From the NCBI RefSeq assembly GCF_001476905.1, contig NZ_LDTE01000112.1, forward strand, positions 1-56,877: 56,877 bases of DNA. Direction: 5' to 3'. Position 1 is the first letter of the stretch. Each line of letters starts with the position of its first letter. This stretch comes from Sphingomonas sanguinis (GTDB lineage Bacteria; Pseudomonadota; Alphaproteobacteria; Sphingomonadales; Sphingomonadaceae). This document shows positions 26,010-34,644 of the stretch, piece after piece. Position numbers and translations under genes: made by a program. The notes beneath the pieces are model-generated. The model did no database searches and had not been told where the DNA came from. It saw only the letters and a list, made by a program, of their open reading frames with translations.

Positions 26010-26389
26010 AGTCAGAGGGCCTGTAAGCCGGGTTCTGTCCACCGGCAAAGCCGGATGGGCGACCATTCTTCTAGGACGATGCTTGCACATCGCCTCAAGC
26101 AACCAACCCGGATAGCGGGCGGGAACGCGCCCCGACGCTTTCGCGCCATGCCATCCCTATTCGGTCTTGCTCCCGGTGGGGTTTGCCATGCCGTTTCCGT
26201 TACCGGACCCGCGGTGCGCTTTTACCGCACCCTTTCACCCTGACCTGGCCGAAGCCGTGGCCGTCTGCTCTCTGTGGCACTGTCCCTGGGGTCGCCCCCG
26301 CCGGGCGTTACCCGGCACCGTTGTTCCGTGGAGCCCGGACTTTCCTCGCCCCCGGTTTCCCGAGGCCGCGGCCGCCCGGCCCTCTGACT
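26010..26389 (-). ncRNA. rnpB: RNase P RNA
   Basis: On the minus strand the conserved elements appear in order: GAGGAAAGTCCGGGCTCC (P4 upstream half), ACAGTGCCACAGAGAGCAG, GGGTGAAAGGGTGCGGTAA, and near the end CAGAACCCGGCTTACAG. The ends pair as P1, AGTCAGAGGGCC with GGCCCTCTGACT. Length about 380 nt, type A as in other alphaproteobacteria. It processes the 5' ends of tRNAs. Confidence 0.96.
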
Positions 26390-26396
26390 GCGGGCG

Positions 26397-26424
26397 GATG
26401 TAGACGGATTGGGGATTAGGGCAA
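26397..26424 (-). promoter_or_regulatory. Probable rnpB promoter
   Basis: On the minus strand TTGCCC and TACATC are separated by 16 bp and place the start about 7 bases downstream, exactly at the 5' end of the RNase P RNA. The hexamers are imperfect, so confidence rests on the position. Confidence 0.4.
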
Positions 26425-26454
26425 GGGGTTTGTGGCGGGGCCGCCCTGCGCCCC

Positions 26455-27144
26455 TCAATCATCCCCCTGCGGACGAGGCAGCAACAGCGCCAGCAGGATC
26501 ATTCGGCACTCCGCATCTATCTCGCCATCCACCAGTTCGGGGCGGAAGCGCCGCTGGAACGCCATGATCGCCGCCATGCGGTCAGTCACGTCATAGCCAA
26601 ACCGCTCCAACGCCAGGCAGAAGCCCGCCTCGGTCCACATCGGGTCCATCAGCTTCTTGGTCGGGCGCGGCAGCGCCAGGCGGCGCCGGGCCAGCGTGCC
26701 CCAGGGAAACAGCTCGCCCGGATCGCGCTTGCGCGCAGGCGCGATGTCCGAATGACCGACGATATTGCCACGCGTGATGCCGTGGCGCTTCTGGATGTCC
26801 GCCATCAACTCCATCAGCGCGGCGATCTGTTCGTCGGGGAACGGGCGATAGCCCCAGTCATGGCCGGGATTGACGATCTCGATACCGATGCTGGCCGAGT
26901 TGACATCCTCGATCGACCGCCAGTGCGAGCGGCCCGCATGCCAGGCGCGGTTCTCTTCGTCGACCATGCGCAGGACTGTGCCGTCTTCGGCCACCAGATA
27001 GTGGCAGGACACCTTGGCGTCCGGATCGCGAAGGCGGGCGATCGCGGATTCCGCGTCCTGCATCCCCGTATAGTGCAATACGATCATCGTGATGGGCAGA
27101 CTACGCGCGTCGAAATTGGGCGACGGCGTTTCGACGATCGTCAT
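26455..27144 (-). CDS. N-acetylmuramoyl-L-alanine amidase (Amidase_2, AmiD/AmpD type)
   Basis: The 229-residue protein has the amidase_2 zinc fold: IVLHYTGMQ with the first His, VSCHYLVAEDGTV, RAWHAGRSHW, IGIEIVNPG, and VGHSDIAPARKRDPG with the last His/Asp ligands. A C-terminal helical part (YDVTDRMAAIMAFQRRFRP) resembles a peptidoglycan-binding domain. No signal peptide is seen, so it may recycle cytoplasmic muropeptides as AmpD does; the extra domain is more like AmiD. The start at 27144 is preferred over 27189. Confidence 0.88.
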   Translation of the reverse strand: MTIVETPSPNFDARSLPITMIVLHYTGMQDAESAIARLRDPDAKVSCHYLVAEDGTVLRMVDEENRAWHAGRSHWRSIEDVNSASIGIEIVNPGHDWGYRPFPDEQIAALMELMADIQKRHGITRGNIVGHSDIAPARKRDPGELFPWGTLARRRLALPRPTKKLMDPMWTEAGFCLALERFGYDVTDRMAAIMAFQRRFRPELVDGEIDAECRMILLALLLPRPQGDD

Positions 27145-27226
27145 GCAACCTCCTGAACGACCCCGGTTCACCGCCCCTGTTAGCGGCATTGGACGTTCAA
27201 GGATATGGCTTCATGCCACGCCTCGG

Positions 27227-28132
27227 TCAGGCGTAGCGAAATGGGCCATCGATCGCGCATTTCTCATAGACCGCGCGTCCCGTCTCGGCGATCTGGAACA
27301 GGTCGGTCTGGCCGATGACCGTCTCGCCCGCGCCCAGGATCAACCCGCCTGAGGGTCGCAGCGCCTCTGCAATAGCGTGGAACGCGCGCTTTTTGGGTTC
27401 GGGCGCGAGGTACAGCATCACGTTGCGGCACAGGACCAGGTCGAACAGGCCGCTTGGGGCCGGGTCGGCGATCAGGTTGAGCTGCCGATACTGGATATGA
27501 CGGATTAGTTCGGGCTTGGCCGTCCATTCGTCGCCCGACCGCCCCTCGAACCAGCGGACCAGTCGGCGAATGGGCATGCCGCGCTGAACCTCGAACTGGG
27601 TGTAAGAACCGGTGCGGGCTCGGGCTATGGCGGTTTCGGAGACATCGGTCGCCACGATCTCGGGTATCGGCGTGCCGATCTGCTGCTGGCGCTCGGCAAA
27701 GACGATCGCCAGCGACAAAGGCTCCTGCCCGGTCGAGCAGCCGGCGCTCCAGATACGCGCGCGGCGGCCGCTGCGCTCCACCTCGGCCACGCGATCGACG
27801 ATATGGTCGAAGACGTGCGGATCGCGGAAGAAAGAAGACTCGCCGTTGACCAGCGCGTCGATCACCCGGCCCGCCAGATGGGGATCGCGCCCGTCCAGCA
27901 CCGCGTTGACCAGCTGGTCGAGCGTGTCGAACTGCCGCTCGCGCATCAACGGGAGCAGGACGGTATCGACGCGGGTCGAACGATGGCTGGCGATCTGCTG
28001 CCCGGTCCGGGCTTCGAGGAGCGCGGCGAGGACGGTCAGCGCCTGGGCCGTCACTACCCCGCCCGGCATCGCGGCCATGGGCGTGCCTCGTGGACTGCCC
28101 GGGGCGGGCCATGGAATTGACGCCCCCATCAT
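27227..28132 (-). CDS. cheR: Chemotaxis methyltransferase CheR
   Basis: CheR (301 aa) transfers methyl groups from SAM to glutamates of chemoreceptors. The N-terminal helical subdomain precedes the SAM-binding core WSAGCSTGQEPLSLAIVF, IVATDVSETAIARA, and CRNVMLYLAPEPKKRAF. NGESSFFRD is also typical. The ATG overlaps the cheB stop (ATGA, 28129-28132), so it is the last gene of the operon. Confidence 0.93.
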   Translation of the reverse strand: MMGASIPWPAPGSPRGTPMAAMPGGVVTAQALTVLAALLEARTGQQIASHRSTRVDTVLLPLMRERQFDTLDQLVNAVLDGRDPHLAGRVIDALVNGESSFFRDPHVFDHIVDRVAEVERSGRRARIWSAGCSTGQEPLSLAIVFAERQQQIGTPIPEIVATDVSETAIARARTGSYTQFEVQRGMPIRRLVRWFEGRSGDEWTAKPELIRHIQYRQLNLIADPAPSGLFDLVLCRNVMLYLAPEPKKRAFHAIAEALRPSGGLILGAGETVIGQTDLFQIAETGRAVYEKCAIDGPFRYA

Positions 28133-29217
28133 GCCATACGTCCCGTGGCGATCATGGCTCCGATCTCCTCCGGCGACAGGATGGTATCGGCCAGCTGGTG
28201 CGACACGACCGCACCCGGCATGCCCCAGACGACCGAGCTTTCCCGGCTCTGCGCGACGACGCGCCCGCCCGAGGCTTTGAGCGCCCGCGCGCCGTCCAGC
28301 CCGTCGCGGCCCATGCCGGTCAGCACGATGCCCCAGGCGCGGTCGCCCCAAAGCTCGGCCAGCGAGGCGAACATCGGGTCGACCGAGGGCAGGCAGCCGC
28401 TCCGCGCGCGTTCGTGCTTCAACCGGATCGCGGCCCCACCATCGGTCAGGCGGACAAAGGTCATATGCGCATCGCCCGGTGCGATGATGATCCGGCCGGG
28501 CCGCACGCGCATCCGGTCCTGCGCGACCTCGCACGGGCGGCGGGCGACGGTGGCGAGCTGGGCCGCGAAAAAGGGCACGAAGTCGACGGGCAGGTGCTGC
28601 GTGACGACGACCGGCACCGACAGGCTGGCCGGAATACGGCCGAGCAGCTTGGCGAGCGCATGGATGCCGCCGGTCGAGGCACCGATCCCGATGATGTCGG
28701 GCAGGACGATACCGACCGGCTGGCGGACAGAGTTGGGAACGGGGGCAGGCACCGGCGCCGGACGGTCGTCGCGCGGGGCCAGCGCGTCCAGTTTCTGAAT
28801 GAGGGATTCGCCAAATTCCGCCAGCCCCTGCGGTCGCGGCTTGACCAGCGTGTCGGCCGCGCCATGCGCCATTGCCTGCACCGCCGCGGCACCACCGGTC
28901 GGGGTCGAGCTGGACACGATGACGATCCGCGCGCCCTGCCCCACCGCCTGGATACGGGGTAGCGCGGTAATGCCGTCCATGCCCGGCATCGCAACGTCGA
29001 GCAGGATGACGTCGACCGCCTGGCGGCTCAGGAACTCCAGCGCGGCATCGACATGGGTGACGGCCCCCGCGATCACGAACCGCTCATGCGGCTCGATCTG
29101 GCGGGCGATCAGCGCCCGCGCGACCGCCGAATCGTCGACGATCAGGATGCGCGTCGGCGCAAAGGCCCGCGAGGGCTGCACCGTCGAGACGGGGTCGGGG
29201 TGGGTGAGCGATGCCAT
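28129..29217 (-). CDS. cheB: Chemotaxis methylesterase CheB
   Basis: CheB (362 aa) removes receptor methyl groups after phosphorylation. The N-terminal receiver domain has ILIVDDS and the phospho-acceptor D74 in LLDVAMPGMDG. The C-terminal esterase has the triad S181 (GIGASTGGIHA), H208 (VTQHLP) and D305 (TGMGRDGLDGA). The start at 29217 (MASLTHPDPVS) gives a normal receiver N-terminus. Linker 145-172 is Pro-rich. Confidence 0.94.
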   Translation of the reverse strand: MASLTHPDPVSTVQPSRAFAPTRILIVDDSAVARALIARQIEPHERFVIAGAVTHVDAALEFLSRQAVDVILLDVAMPGMDGITALPRIQAVGQGARIVIVSSSTPTGGAAAVQAMAHGAADTLVKPRPQGLAEFGESLIQKLDALAPRDDRPAPVPAPVPNSVRQPVGIVLPDIIGIGASTGGIHALAKLLGRIPASLSVPVVVTQHLPVDFVPFFAAQLATVARRPCEVAQDRMRVRPGRIIIAPGDAHMTFVRLTDGGAAIRLKHERARSGCLPSVDPMFASLAELWGDRAWGIVLTGMGRDGLDGARALKASGGRVVAQSRESSVVWGMPGAVVSHQLADTILSPEEIGAMIATGRMA

Positions 29218-29255
29218 GTCGACGGAGCGCCGGGGACGCACCAGACTCGAGTGGT

Positions 29256-29621
29256 TCAGATCATGCCGACGAGCTGGAGCTTGCTTTCCAGCGTGTCGCG
29301 ATCGAACGGCTTCATGATGTACTCGTCCGCACCGGCATCGATCGCGGCGCGGATATGCGCCATGCCGTTCTCGGTGGTGCAAAAGACGATGCGCGGACGC
29401 GGCGCGATATCGGCCTCGCGCAACGCGCGCAGGAAATCCATGCCACTCATGACCGGCATGTTCCAGTCGAGCAGGATCACATCGGGCACCGATTCGAGGC
29501 ATGCCTCCAACGCCTCACGACCGTCCCCCGCCTCGCGCACTTGGAGGTCGAGCGTTTCGAGGATGTGGCGAGCGACCTTGCGGATCACCTTGGAGTCATC
29601 GACGACGAGACAGGTTTTCAT
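29256..29621 (-). CDS. cheY: Single-domain response regulator (CheY-like)
   Basis: This 121-residue receiver domain has the acidic pair in LVVDDSKVIRKVA, the phospho-acceptor D52 (LLDWNMPVMSG), the switch Thr in FCTTENG and the Lys in IMKPFD. With no output domain, it would carry the signal from CheA to a motor or other target. It sits 38 bp upstream of cheB and 81 bp downstream of cheW. Confidence 0.93.
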   Translation of the reverse strand: MKTCLVVDDSKVIRKVARHILETLDLQVREAGDGREALEACLESVPDVILLDWNMPVMSGMDFLRALREADIAPRPRIVFCTTENGMAHIRAAIDAGADEYIMKPFDRDTLESKLQLVGMI

Positions 29622-29702
29622 GCGGTACGCCCTATTCTACCGTGGCCCCGTCGGGCCCCGTCCTGCACGATAAGGCGGGAAAGTAACGGCCTGGTTAATC
29701 GG

Positions 29703-30131
29703 TCAGGCCGCCAGCGATGCGGCCTGCGGCACCAGCCGCTTGAGGTCGAGGACCAGCAGGGGCTCGCCGTCGCGCACCACCATGCCGTCGGCGGCGCGCG
29801 ACCAGCGCCCCTCGGCCGGGGGAACGTGCGGCATCGGGCTGGTCTCGAACATCTCGATATCGTCGAGCGCGTCGACCAGCATCGCGTAATAATGCCCGTC
29901 CTGCTGAGTGATCACCGCCCGGCGGACATGCGGCGGCATCGGCTCCAGCCCCAGGGCCAGCCGGGTGTCGACCACGGTGATGACCCGGCTGCGCAAGGCG
30001 GTCAGCCCCCGCACCGACGCTTCGGCACGCAGCACAGCCACCACCTCGCCGATATCCACCACCGAATCGACCTGATCGGCGTCGAAGACCACGCCCTGCC
30101 CGGCGATGCTGGCGATCAGGAACAAGGGCAT
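29703..30131 (-). CDS. cheW: Chemotaxis coupling protein CheW
   Basis: The 142-residue protein is a single CheW domain that links receptors to CheA. Landmarks are LFLIASIAGQGVVFDADQVDSVVDIG, RGLTALRSRVITVVDTRLALGL, and LLVLDLKRLVP. Its ATG overlaps the last base of the cheA stop (TGATG at 30133-30129), so the two are coupled. Confidence 0.9.
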   Translation of the reverse strand: MPLFLIASIAGQGVVFDADQVDSVVDIGEVVAVLRAEASVRGLTALRSRVITVVDTRLALGLEPMPPHVRRAVITQQDGHYYAMLVDALDDIEMFETSPMPHVPPAEGRWSRAADGMVVRDGEPLLVLDLKRLVPQAASLAA

Positions 30132-32455
30132 CAGCGACCTCCCCGACGCGCATGGCCCGCCAGCGCGGCGATCAGCGCGGAACGATCGTAACGATAGATG
30201 CTGTCGGAGCCCGTAGGCCCCTCCCGATCGCGGCGCAGGCGCACGACCGGCGTGTCGGACGGGTCGCAGGCCTCCACCTCGCCCTCCATGACCAAGCGAA
30301 CGGCCGGGGCCCCGTCGGCGCTCGAGCGAGTGACACAACGATAGCCATGCGCTTCCAGAACGGGCCGCAGGAATCGGTCCATCCAGGCCGCCCCCGCCCC
30401 GTCGAGCAGGCAAAGCGGCGCACCGTCCCCGCCCTCGCTGCTACCCTCCATGTCAAGGAACAGCGTCAGCGGATCGAGGATTTCTATCGCCTGGCCATCC
30501 CAGACCGTGACGCCCAGCACGATGCCACCGGAGGACGCGGCGATCTCGGCGGGCAGCTGGATGATCTCCAGCGCGGTCGTCATGGCATAGGCGCATTCCG
30601 CCTCGCCATCGGTCAGGCGGATCACCTCGATTTCGCGGCCGGTCAGCGCGTCGTCCAGCGCGACCGGATCGACATGGTGGAGCGGAACGGTCGTCTCGCC
30701 GATGACCAGCCGGACGCGGCCGCCCGAGCGATGCACGGCCGAGGTGGCGACCTTTTCCACCCGGTCGATCGCGGCCAGCGGCATGGTCCGGCGCACCCCG
30801 TCCAGATCCGCGAACAACAAGGCGGGATGGGTGGCCTCCTCCGCCTCTACCTCGGTCGCGGCGATCACCTCGCGCTGGAAGCGCAGGCCCGCCGCCGTCG
30901 CCAGCCCCGCCCCGTCAAGAAGGAGCATGGGCAGGCCGCTGTCGGGCAGGGTCTGTCCGGCATAGAGCCCCGTCGCCATGACGGCGGGTGCGGCGGGCTT
31001 GACCACCACTTCCTCGGTGTCGAGCACATCGTCGACGCCCAGCGCATAATCGCCGTCGCGGGTCGAGACGATGACCAGATTGGCGGGATCGCCCTTCCCT
31101 ATCCCCAGGAACGGCGCGAGCGGCAGCATAGGCAGGCGGCGTCCGCGCACGGTAGCGATACGGACATCGCCGACCGGATCGATCCGCACCTGTTCGCCGC
31201 GCACCTTCACGATCTCCTCGATCGCCTGGCGGGCAATGGCGAAACGCTGTGCGCCGACCGCAATGACGATGGTCGACATGATCGACAGGGTCAGCGGGAC
31301 ATGGATGGCGATGGTCAGCCCCTTGCCAGGCCGGTTGTCGAGCGCGACGCGGCCGCCGACATGCTCGATATTGGCGCGGACCACATCCATGCCGACGCCG
31401 CGTCCCGACAGGGTCGACACGGTATCGCGGCTCGACAGGCCAGGCTCGAACACCAGCTTCAGCTTTTCCGCCGGGGTCATTACCGCGACTTCGGCGGCGG
31501 AGCGCAGGTCGGTCGCGATCGCCTTGGCCGCGACACGCGCGACGTCGATCCCGGCACCGTCATCCGTGACCTCGATCAGGATCTGGTTGCCCGACTGGCG
31601 CGCAGTGACCTGGATATGGCCGGTCGGCGACTTGCCCGCGCGGCGACGCTCGGCGGGGCTTTCGAGACCATGGTCGATGGCATTGCGGATAATGTGGACC
31701 AGCGGATCGCGCATCATCTCGATCATCTCGCGGTCGAGTTCGACGTCCGACCCTTCGATCTTCAGCGACACCGCCTTGCCCAGCTCGGCGGCGGTGTCAC
31801 GCACCATGCGGGGCAGCGCGGAGAACAGCCCGTCCACCTTCTGCATCCGGGCGCGGGTCACCGTATCGCGCATGTCCGCCACGGTCAGCGACAGCCGGTC
31901 GAGCGCCGCCTCGACACGTGGGTCGAGCCCCTCGTCGCGCAGTCGCCGGGCCAGTTCGTTGCGGGCCAGCACCATGTCAGACATGCCGCTCATCATCCGA
32001 TCGAGCAGATCGACGTTCAGGCGGATACTGCGCGGGGCCACGCGCAGGGCCGGAACTGCGCGGGGGGCGGCGGCAACGGCCTTTTGCTCGATATGTGCAA
32101 CGGCGGCGATCAGAAGGTCGTCGTCGGAATCATCCTCCGGCGTGCCGGCGGCGATCGCCTCGACAATGGCACCGATCCGGTCGACGATCGCGAGCACGGC
32201 ATCGACCAGCCCGGTATCGGGGGTGCGATGCCCGTCGCGCACGGCGGCTAGCGCATCCTCGGCGGCATGGCTGAGGCGAGCGAGGCGCGGCAGGTCCAGA
32301 AAGCCGCAGCTGCCCTTCACCGTATGGACGAAGCGGAAGATCGCATCCAGGCGCGCCCGGTCGGCCGGGGCCGCTTCCCATGCAACGATCTCGCCGGACA
32401 GCGCGTCCAGCGTTTCGCGGGTCTCGGCAATGAATTCCTGCAGCAGGTCGTCCAT
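30131..32455 (-). CDS. cheA: Chemotaxis histidine kinase CheA with degenerate C-terminal receiver-like domain
   Basis: The 774-residue protein starts with an HPt domain carrying the phospho-acceptor H44 (RFVHTVKGSCGFL). A short linker replaces the usual P2 domain. Dimerisation (LLDRMMSGMSDMVLARNELA) and HATPase domains follow (HIIRNAIDHGLE, TDDGAGID, GRGVGMDVV), then a CheW-like domain. A second CheW-like stretch (about 570-675) and a last section (about 679-774) complete it. The last part begins CLLDGAGAAWMDRFLRPVL like a receiver but lacks the acidic pair, the phospho-acceptor Asp and the Lys. The start at 32455 (MDDLLQEFIAETRE) is standard. Confidence 0.93.
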   Translation of the reverse strand: MDDLLQEFIAETRETLDALSGEIVAWEAAPADRARLDAIFRFVHTVKGSCGFLDLPRLARLSHAAEDALAAVRDGHRTPDTGLVDAVLAIVDRIGAIVEAIAAGTPEDDSDDDLLIAAVAHIEQKAVAAAPRAVPALRVAPRSIRLNVDLLDRMMSGMSDMVLARNELARRLRDEGLDPRVEAALDRLSLTVADMRDTVTRARMQKVDGLFSALPRMVRDTAAELGKAVSLKIEGSDVELDREMIEMMRDPLVHIIRNAIDHGLESPAERRRAGKSPTGHIQVTARQSGNQILIEVTDDGAGIDVARVAAKAIATDLRSAAEVAVMTPAEKLKLVFEPGLSSRDTVSTLSGRGVGMDVVRANIEHVGGRVALDNRPGKGLTIAIHVPLTLSIMSTIVIAVGAQRFAIARQAIEEIVKVRGEQVRIDPVGDVRIATVRGRRLPMLPLAPFLGIGKGDPANLVIVSTRDGDYALGVDDVLDTEEVVVKPAAPAVMATGLYAGQTLPDSGLPMLLLDGAGLATAAGLRFQREVIAATEVEAEEATHPALLFADLDGVRRTMPLAAIDRVEKVATSAVHRSGGRVRLVIGETTVPLHHVDPVALDDALTGREIEVIRLTDGEAECAYAMTTALEIIQLPAEIAASSGGIVLGVTVWDGQAIEILDPLTLFLDMEGSSEGGDGAPLCLLDGAGAAWMDRFLRPVLEAHGYRCVTRSSADGAPAVRLVMEGEVEACDPSDTPVVRLRRDREGPTGSDSIYRYDRSALIAALAGHARRGGR

Positions 32456-32516
32456 AAGTCCCTGAGGGCGCGCTCCCTTCGCGCACCTTCTTGCCGCCAC
32501 AAGATTAAAAGGGTGT

Positions 32517-33161
32517 TTACCCCGCGCGGATCGCCGCACCCAGGATCATCGTATTGGGCGCGGGTTCGGTGACCAGGGTCATACCGCCATGTTCGGTGGT
32601 CAGCGTATGGACCAGGAAGGCGGGCGCGGTACGCGACGCCAGCGGTTCGGTCCCCTGCCCCTCCATCAGCGTCCGGCGGATTTCGAGGTCGAGCAGGATG
32701 CGTGGTCCCTCGATACGGATCGCGATCTCGATCGCCTCGCGCCCCGCCTCGGCCCCGATGTCGATGGTGCCGCCGCGCGCGAGTGCCTCGGTCGCGATCA
32801 GCGCCAGATTCATCAGGATGCGGACCGCAGGCTTGGGCAGGCTGGGCTGATCGACCAGCCAGCCCAGCGTCGTGCGGCGATTGTCGATCAGCAGCCCCTC
32901 AATGGCGGTCTTCGCCTCGCCCATGTCGACCCGGTCGGAAAAGCCGCCACCCGCGCCGAAGGCCAGGCGGAAGAATTTCAGCTTGTTGGCCGAAGCGCGC
33001 GCGCTGTCCGCCAGCAGCTCCATGCAGCGTTCGCGCATCGCCGGATCGGTCTCGTCGGCCAGCAGCTCCAGCCCGTTGTTGAGCGCCCCCACCGGCGACA
33101 AAAGATCGTGGCACAGTCGCGAACACAACAGGCTCGCGAAATCCACCGGGCTGACGGTCAT
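32517..33161 (-). CDS. chpT: Histidine phosphotransferase ChpT-like
   Basis: The 214-residue protein has the ChpT/HPTransfase layout. A helical hairpin with H18 in LLCSRLCHDLLSPVGALNNGL is the phospho-accepting site, followed by a degenerate HATPase-like domain (LMNLALIATEALARGG, GGMTLVTEPAPNTMILGAAI). In alphaproteobacteria ChpT passes phosphate from CckA to CtrA and CpdR. The start at 33161 follows GAGGGA; an upstream MMKAHVTKG start lies 45 bp further. It lies 61 bp upstream of cheA, so it may be part of the same operon. Confidence 0.85.
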   Translation of the reverse strand: MTVSPVDFASLLCSRLCHDLLSPVGALNNGLELLADETDPAMRERCMELLADSARASANKLKFFRLAFGAGGGFSDRVDMGEAKTAIEGLLIDNRRTTLGWLVDQPSLPKPAVRILMNLALIATEALARGGTIDIGAEAGREAIEIAIRIEGPRILLDLEIRRTLMEGQGTEPLASRTAPAFLVHTLTTEHGGMTLVTEPAPNTMILGAAIRAG

Positions 33162-33205
33162 GAAAAATCCCTCGACAAACTGGCCCTTTGTGACGTGGGC
33201 CTTCA

Positions 33206-33610
33206 TCATGCGCAAGCAAGTGTAAGCGGATCGAAGCGGCCATGTCGCCGACCCGCCGCCACCGCGCGCCAGGCGGTGACCCGGCCGCCCCCCGCGATCA
33301 GCCAGATACTGCCGTCGGGCGCGGCGTCCGCCGCATCGCGGGGCGAGGGTTCGGCCAGACCGGTCGGATGCGAATGATAATGGCCAATCACCCCCGCCCC
33401 CCCGGCGCGCGCCGCCCGGTGCGCGGCGATCAGCGCGGCCGGATCGATCTCGAAGCGGTGCCAGGGCTCGGCCGCGACATTGGCGCAAGGTTGCGCGCCG
33501 TCGATGCGATCCCCCTCGCCCAGCAGCAGCCCGCACACCTCCCAATCCGGCGACGCGGCGGCGGCGGCGCGAATGAAGTCCAGCGTATCGCTTGAAATCG
33601 TTACGGTCAT
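33206..33610 (-). CDS. M67-family (JAMM/MPN) metallopeptidase
   Basis: The 134-residue protein has the JAMM zinc motif: a Glu in the N-terminal part (DWEVCGLLLGEGD), HSHPTGLAEPSPRDAAD with H-x-H and the following S-x2-D, and an Ile/Leu-rich core. Bacterial stand-alone members are peptidases or isopeptidases, often linked with sulfur-carrier proteins, but the target here is unknown. It is divergent from the pseudouridine synthase across 18 bp. Confidence 0.85.
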   Translation of the reverse strand: MTVTISSDTLDFIRAAAAASPDWEVCGLLLGEGDRIDGAQPCANVAAEPWHRFEIDPAALIAAHRAARAGGAGVIGHYHSHPTGLAEPSPRDAADAAPDGSIWLIAGGGRVTAWRAVAAGRRHGRFDPLTLACA

Positions 33611-33628
33611 GCCCAAATGGGGTAGCCT

Positions 33629-34576
33629 ATGGACCGGGGGGTTTCCATCATCGATGCGCGGATCGCGCCCACAGCGGACGGCTGGCGGTTGGACCGCGCG
33701 CTGGCCGATGCGGTGCCGACCCTGTCGCGCGAGCGGCTGAAGGTCCTCATCAACAGCGGCGCGGTGACCCGCGACGGTGTGATGGCCCGCGACCCCGCCA
33801 AGCGGGCGACCGGCGGCGACCTGTTCCAGGTCGCGGTGCCTGCCCCCCTGCCCGCGCATAACGAAGCGCAGGATATTCCGCTCGTCATCGCCTATGAGGA
33901 CGAACATCTGATCGTGCTCGACAAGCCTGCCGGGCTGGTCGTGCATCCGGCGGCGGGAAATTTCGACGGCACGCTGGTGAATGCGCTGCTTCATCACTGC
34001 GGCGGATCGCTGTCGGGCATCGGCGGCGTCGCGCGGCCCGGCATCGTCCACCGGATCGACAAGGACACCTCCGGCCTGATGGTCGCGGCCAAGACGGACC
34101 GCACGCATGAGGGGCTCGCCAAGCAGTTTGCGGCCCACTCGATCGACCGTCGCTACCGCGCGATCACCGGCGGCATCCCCCGCCCCGCCGACGGTACGGT
34201 CGACGCGCCACTCGCGCGCAGTCCGCAGAATCGCAAGAAGGTCGCGATCGTGCAGGGCGGCAAGCGCGCCGTGACCCATTATCGCACCATCGAGAAGCTG
34301 AACAACGCCGCGCTGGTCGAATGCCGCTTGGAAACGGGACGGACACACCAGGTGCGCGTGCACATGCAATCGCTGGGTCACGCCTTGCTGGGCGACCCGG
34401 TTTATGGTAGAACAAAGGGTGCTCAAAAAGCCCTGCTCGACGAACTCGATTTCCGGCGCCAAGCCCTGCACGCGGCGCATCTGGGCTTTATTCATCCCAT
34501 AAGTGGTAACGCTTTGGCGTTTGAGAGCCCGATGCCCGCCGATATGCAGGAACTGTTCAGTCGGCTTCACGTATAG
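33629..34576 (+). CDS. RluA-family pseudouridine synthase (RluC/RluD type)
   Basis: The 315-residue enzyme converts uridines to pseudouridine, most likely in 23S rRNA. An S4 RNA-binding domain (about 18-70, WRLDRALADAVPTLSRERLKVLI) precedes the synthase domain with the catalytic D144 in HRIDKDTSGL. RRYRAI, ETGRTHQVRVHM and GDPVYGR are also typical. It is followed 68 bp later by rpoH in the same direction. Confidence 0.92.
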   Translation: MDRGVSIIDARIAPTADGWRLDRALADAVPTLSRERLKVLINSGAVTRDGVMARDPAKRATGGDLFQVAVPAPLPAHNEAQDIPLVIAYEDEHLIVLDKPAGLVVHPAAGNFDGTLVNALLHHCGGSLSGIGGVARPGIVHRIDKDTSGLMVAAKTDRTHEGLAKQFAAHSIDRRYRAITGGIPRPADGTVDAPLARSPQNRKKVAIVQGGKRAVTHYRTIEKLNNAALVECRLETGRTHQVRVHMQSLGHALLGDPVYGRTKGAQKALLDELDFRRQALHAAHLGFIHPISGNALAFESPMPADMQELFSRLHV

Positions 34577-34644
34577 CAGAAGACCGCCTCGCGCCCGACG
34601 ACGGGGCGAAACGGATTGACGCTCCAGAAAGGGAGATAAGGATC

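Noticed and set aside
30152..32251. 699-codon open frame on the plus strand
   Set aside because: It is antisense to cheA, which has all its catalytic motifs; the plus-strand protein is compositional noise.
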